Of a stretch of 13,459 nucleotides of DNA, positions 9,785-13,459 are shown in pieces (the first letter of the stretch is position 1; each line of letters starts with the position of its first letter). Under the pieces are notes generated by a model that was given only the letters and a program-made list of their open reading frames with translations, did no database searches and was not told the DNA's origin. This DNA is from Hamiltosporidium magnivora (lineage: Eukaryota; Microsporidia; Dubosqiidae): contig PITI01000370.1 of assembly GCA_004325065.1 (NCBI GenBank), forward strand, positions 1 to 13,459, read 5' to 3'. The translations under genes were made by a program, and so were the position numbers.

Positions 9785-9787
9785 TGA
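9428..9787 (+). pseudogene. Open frame with one internal TAG, unrecognised
   Basis: In the frame one base on from the 9094-9396 frame, sequence is open from 9428 to TAG at 9617-9619 (63 codons), and again from 9620 to TGA at 9785-9787 (55 codons). A single stop in about 118 codons is low for this genome. The peptide has a natural composition, for example FLEKSYYCVDFLIQTFTG before the stop and LNPNNDLHTSFTYSMPTRNF after it. No family was recognised. It ends where the transposase-like frame begins at 9783, so it might belong to the same element or to an unrelated insert. Minus-strand frame 9411-9539 is also open over 43 codons, which weakens the strand call. Confidence 0.3.
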
Positions 9788-10085
9788 TTTTAGCATAGTA
9801 CAAGTAGGGTTAAATTTTTTTATAAATTTAGTAAGACGTTTTTCGAATGAATTAGAAATAAATCGAGATATTTGAATAATGTAACCATATGATATTGACG
9901 AATAAATCGTTTTAACTGTAAAATCACTATTTAAAAACATATTTTTAAAATTTAGAATAAAAAATTGCAGAAATGTTTTAAAAATCATATTTTGAAACAA
10001 AATCTAATGAAATGAAATTTTAACTGAACTTTTACTAATTTTGGAAACAGGAAAAACAAATATTAGAGATGTTCACATGTTTTAA

Positions 10086-10722
10086 TTATTAATTTTTTCT
10101 TTTGGTGTTAAATCAAATAAAAGATTGTGGTTAAAACAATTTAATTTCTTTACATATTTTAAAAATTTCTATCCTTATGTTTCTGATATCAAAAGATTAT
10201 TTTTCATTGATGAAATTGGAATGAAGAAGTAACTCAAGAAATGTAAACAGGAAAGATGAAAAAGTGTGTAATAGCTATAAAGGTGAGGATGTATGATGTT
10301 TATTATTTTTATTTGCATCTCAATGTATTCCCCAGAAATTAATTATCTTAAAAATAGTTTTCAGTTACAGTTCAGATATATGATTGTTAAATTATATTGT
10401 GATGCTGTTGGATATCCGGCCACAACACCGTGAAAGTTTTATGAAGCAAATGATATAAATATTGAGTTTATTTCCGTATTATATTATTACCTAAAGCATT
10501 TTTTTATAAGAAAATTTTATCCAAAAAGTTCTTTTTATTTAATATGAACAAAGTTTTTCCTATTACCCTTGGAGAAGAAGAAAGAAGCATAGGGGAGGTT
10601 TAATACCTAAAGCATTGTTAAGTAGGTTATATTCGATGCTGAGGTTTTATGGAGAGTTTTTGGAAGAAATTGAGCAATTTTGGATTGTATCTAACAGTAG
10701 ACTTCTACATTTGCAATCTTAG
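10086..10722 (+). pseudogene. Decayed DDE transposase, IS630/Tc1/mariner (DDE_3) type
   Basis: A transposase of this superfamily excises and inserts its element using a D, D, E metal-binding triad. In one frame the text reads NKRLWLKQFNFFTYFKNF and then FFIDEIGMKK, with the first catalytic Asp at 10209-10211, matching the family's FxDE strand. After TAA at 10230 and TGA at 10257 the frame shifts by one: YKGEDV at 10276 fits the conserved WSxKG-like turn, and LDIRPQHRES follows, with the second Asp at 10411-10413 in the place of the DNAPxHR motif. Then KFYEANDINIEFISV at 10434-10478 is in the first frame. ENFxxKV, with Glu at 10510-10512, returns to the second frame in the place of NPIExxFSxxK. 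Second Asp to Glu is 99 bases, about 33 codons, close to the DD34E spacing. The frame continues open to TAG at 10720. The N-terminal part may reach back to 9783 and the C-terminal part to about 10890, giving about 369 codons, near family size. Many stops and frameshifts make it inactive. No terminal inverted repeats were identified. Confidence 0.7.
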
Positions 10723-10899
10723 TTACAACTGAGCACAATTTAGAAATTCTTTTCCTTGTAGAACTAGAAAGCATGGAACGTTGTTAAGATGCAAATTCTG
10801 GTAATTTTATGTGTTACCTAATCTAATTCCGAAAAAATATTTTTTTATTGGCCTATGAGAAGGAAAAAGACCTAAGTGGTTTTGATTGAATCAGATATG

Positions 10900-13120
10900 T
10901 ATTTTAAGTGATGAAATCTAAATATTAAATTCAAATATTTATCTTAAAGTGAAATTAAAAATAGCTATTTGATATATTTAGAATATCAGAATTGTTTATA
11001 TCTATAAAATTACTTTGGATGAATTCCTTGTAATAACTTGAGAACAGATAGAAATGTTCGTTTGTTTTCTAAGAAATACGAATTTGTAGGAATTTAATGA
11101 TTTTAAGGTATAAAAAAATAAAATGTTGTAAAATTGGTTTATATTATCTATTATATGTCTATATTTATGTAAAAAAAACATTATAATTTATTTAAATCAA
11201 TTTCTATACCTCCCGGTTTATTAAATACATTTCTTTGTTATTCCTTCAAATCAAATTATAAACATTTAAATCTTTTGCAATTAGTTAATCTATATTTCTT
11301 AGTTTAATAATCAGGTTTTATTTTATAAAATTTACTTTCTAAATATAATACAATTTAAGAGAGTTACTATATCTCATGGTGTCTTAAATTACATTTGAGA
11401 TATTTTATTTATTTACAACAATAGTCTTTTATTATGCAAAGAATAAAATCGATCCTTATAAAACAAGTGGGGACAAAGTAATTCATTAATATATTTAATG
11501 ACTTTCCGCTAAGGTATATCTAAAGATAGATAATACATATTCATATTAGAATATATATAGCTTAAGCATAAACATCTTCCAACAAGAATACAACACTTTA
11601 AAGAGCCTAAATCACATTATATATCATAAAGATCACGATTGTAGTTGTAGATAAAAAGACGAATAGATGATTTAAATGAAACAAGTATTATGATACAGCT
11701 TAAGTGTGGTTGTTGGTTTTTTAAAAGGTTTTAATTATAACACAAAATAATATTTTACAAATTGTTTATGGTATAGTTATTCACTCTGAAACTTTGCGAT
11801 TATGCAAATCCGTCCTTGAATGTAATTCTTAACCATTTAGTATATAAAAGGCGTTTCTGATATTGGTAGAGTTATTTTTAAATAAATTTTAAGTAAACGA
11901 ATTTACTTTGTTCGTAAATCCGATTTTGAACAAGATCGAATGAGTTCTTAGACACCCCATTTGAATCCTAAATAATTTACACAGGCAAATAGCCTTACAT
12001 ACTATTTCCATGATAAAAACAAGCCTGGGTAGTTTAAAATGTATTAATTTGCTGCGAATTTTTCGGAAAATATACAGTAGTTGATTGTGGAACTAGTGTC
12101 TTTCGTTCTACATTAAGTTAAATCTTTATAGAGTGGATCGGCTAATAGAGGTTTAAGAACAAGATAGTGCTAAGTTACGTGTAGAGAATACCGAATATAA
12201 AAAATCCAAGCATAATCATATTATTTTTTTACATTTTAAACCATCTTCTTTTTTTTATATTTAAAGTATATAACCCATAACTAATGGTATAATATAAATC
12301 CACGAACTTAATAAATAGAAATTTTATTTAGTGAAATAGAATAGACGCCTATTTTCACAAACAAACTTAATTAATTATAATATAAGACTCATCTATAAAT
12401 ACATTTTGTTATCAATGTATCCTTGATTTTATTATTTCATTCATTTAAATGAATTTCTGAAAAGTTTGAAATGAATTTCTAGCTTTACATACAAATAAGA
12501 GAAATATATATTAGTCATATGTAAAAAACGAGTATTTAATTTAGTTTAAAATAAACCAAATTTATTTAAGGTTTACCTATCGCTAAAATAAGATAAAATA
12601 TCTCGTAAATATTCTATAATTCAAATATTATATTTTATGTACGACTTCATAACCATTGTAACATTTAAAAGCATACAAAATTAAACTATTTTAAGAATAA
12701 GTTGTATAATTTTTTTTAAAAAACAGAAATGGGTTAAGAAAATTAAAATTGATATACTTAGCGTTAAAACATCTATTTAAATTTGGTTTTATTATTCTAT
12801 TACTATATAAACACATTTATGACTCAAGATATTTTATTTAGTATCAATTTTATTAAACTTCAATTCTGTAAATCACTACCATATAATATATAATTTTTTA
12901 AAAAAAACTTAGCATTATTGATAAGAATCAATATACTTATAATAAAAACAATTTAAGTCAGTCAAATAGGGCAAATATTAAAATAAAAACCATTTTTTTA
13001 TATGGATATATTAAGGTGATTTAAATATTAACACAGCTAATATAGATATATGTATATGAATAATAAATGCATGTCTATATAAATATAGGCAATATTTAAT
13101 ATATTAGATTAAAAGCAATA
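10900..13120. other. A+T-rich stretch without a recognisable gene
   Basis: Most frames are broken every few codons. A less A+T-rich part at 11800-12200 has a + frame with about eight stops in about 140 codons, reading for example NLHRQIALHTISMIKTSLGS. That is only slightly fewer stops than composition predicts, so I do not call it a gene. A short palindrome at 12439-12454 is listed separately. No tRNA, satellite or known motif was recognised. Confidence 0.5.
12439..12480. repeat. 16-bp palindrome plus a 12-bp direct repeat
   Basis: ATTCATTTAAATGAAT at 12439-12454 is a perfect palindrome. AAATGAATTTCT at 12447-12458 recurs exactly at 12469-12480, so half of the palindrome has been duplicated 22 bp downstream. 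No adjacent gene suggests an operator role. Confidence 0.5.
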
Positions 13121-13123
13121 TTT

Positions 13124-13435
13124 TTACATTTCTCTTCTTTTCGCTTCAAAATAGCATACAAGATATTTTAAATACTTTTTCAGATCAAGTACTTTCTCTT
13201 CCTTAGCTTTATATTCTTTTAAAGCCAAAGAAGCAATCCATATATAATAGGTGGCATTTTGCTCAATTTTCGGAAAGTACTAATATGAGGTTATTGAGAA
13301 ATCAAAAGTTACTTCTGAATACCCTATATGATAAATGTCTCAATCAATATATTGAAGGCTTTTAATAACAATTTCGGAAATTTTAATAAGGCTATATTTA
13401 GATCGAATACGACGTATTATGACCAAGATAAGAAA
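13124..13435 (-). pseudogene. Broken protein-coding relic at right edge, unrecognised
   Basis: On the minus strand one frame runs from 13435 down to TAA at 13124-13126, 103 codons with only two stops: TGA at 13340-13342 and TAG at 13280-13282. About nine would be expected from base composition. The three open pieces are 31, 19 and 51 codons. The last has clear coding character: codons starting with G are frequent, and it reads IWIASLALKEYKAKEEKV and then KKYLKYLVCYFEAKRREM, probably helical and Lys/Glu-rich. Before the TAG the text includes GYSEVTFDFSITSY. Further upstream the frame meets two TAA codons near 13436-13444, so the start is either lost or reached through another frame beyond the window. 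I do not recognise a family; a cyclin-like helical fold crossed my mind but no diagnostic motif supports it. The sequence could be a recent pseudogene or the end of a gene with an undetected intron. Confidence 0.4.
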
Positions 13436-13459
13436 TTATATTTATAGGATGGTGATTAT

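Noticed and set aside
9782..10000. 72-codon minus-strand open frame
   Set aside because: It is antisense to the transposase-like + frame that starts at 9783 and shows no motif of its own.
10086..10722. Alternative genetic code (TGA as Trp, TAG or TAA as Gln) to rescue the transposase and the right-edge relic
   Set aside because: TGA falls at a plausible Trp site (10257), but TAA and TAG stops and frameshifts are also present, so ordinary decay explains it.
10720..11000. Terminal inverted repeats of the transposon around 9000-9100 and 10750-11000
   Set aside because: Reading the right flank in reverse complement against the left flank gave no matching terminal sequence.
12523..13080. Possible second satellite with a period of about 183-193 bp (A-runs at 12523, 12716, 12899)
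   Set aside because: Only poly-A/T segments line up; the sequences following them do not match convincingly.

Overview
The window is very A+T-rich eukaryote-like DNA, roughly four-fifths A+T judged by eye, and I can support no intact protein-coding gene in it. It holds tandem repeats, decayed coding sequence and long featureless A+T-rich stretches. No tRNA or rRNA gene, CRISPR array or bacterial-style operon was recognised. The composition, a telomere-like G-rich array, a satellite and a fossil DDE transposase would suit the subtelomeric or pericentromeric DNA of an A+T-rich microbial eukaryote, such as a microsporidian or a fungus with A+T-rich blocks. The taxon is an inference; no marker gene fixes it.

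Layout. (1) Positions 1-1400 are a degenerate minisatellite in which the G-rich core GGGTGTTA recurs about every 30-37 bp, always on the + strand, with local higher-order duplications of about 70, 75 and 89 bp. (2) About 1424-5050 is a strongly diverged tandem satellite with a regular unit of about 192 bp, roughly 19 units, recognised by a recurring box like GATCNTTCATACNACTATAG. (3) About 5050-6440 is A+T-rich DNA without a recognisable gene. (4) 6441-6718 contains three consecutive inverted repeats, one about 100 bp long. (5) 6720-9060 shows nothing I can name. (6) 9060-9784 is a composition island: 81 of 180 bases are G or C at 9181-9360, against 11 of 60 at 8881-8940. It has unusually long open + frames and several short hairpins. 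(7) 9783 to about 10890 carries a decayed transposase of the IS630/Tc1/mariner (DDE_3) type, with recognisable D, D and E motifs spread over two frames. (8) 10900-13120 is again A+T-rich and geneless. (9) 13124-13435 on the minus strand is a broken protein-coding relic with two in-frame stops at the window's right edge.

The parts do not form a working pathway. The picture is a gene desert made of two adjoining tandem arrays, followed by relics of mobile or foreign coding DNA that have decayed by substitutions and small indels. The best candidates for something undescribed are the 192-bp satellite joined to the telomere-like array, the hairpin cluster near 6.5 kb and the GC-richer island at 9.1-9.7 kb.
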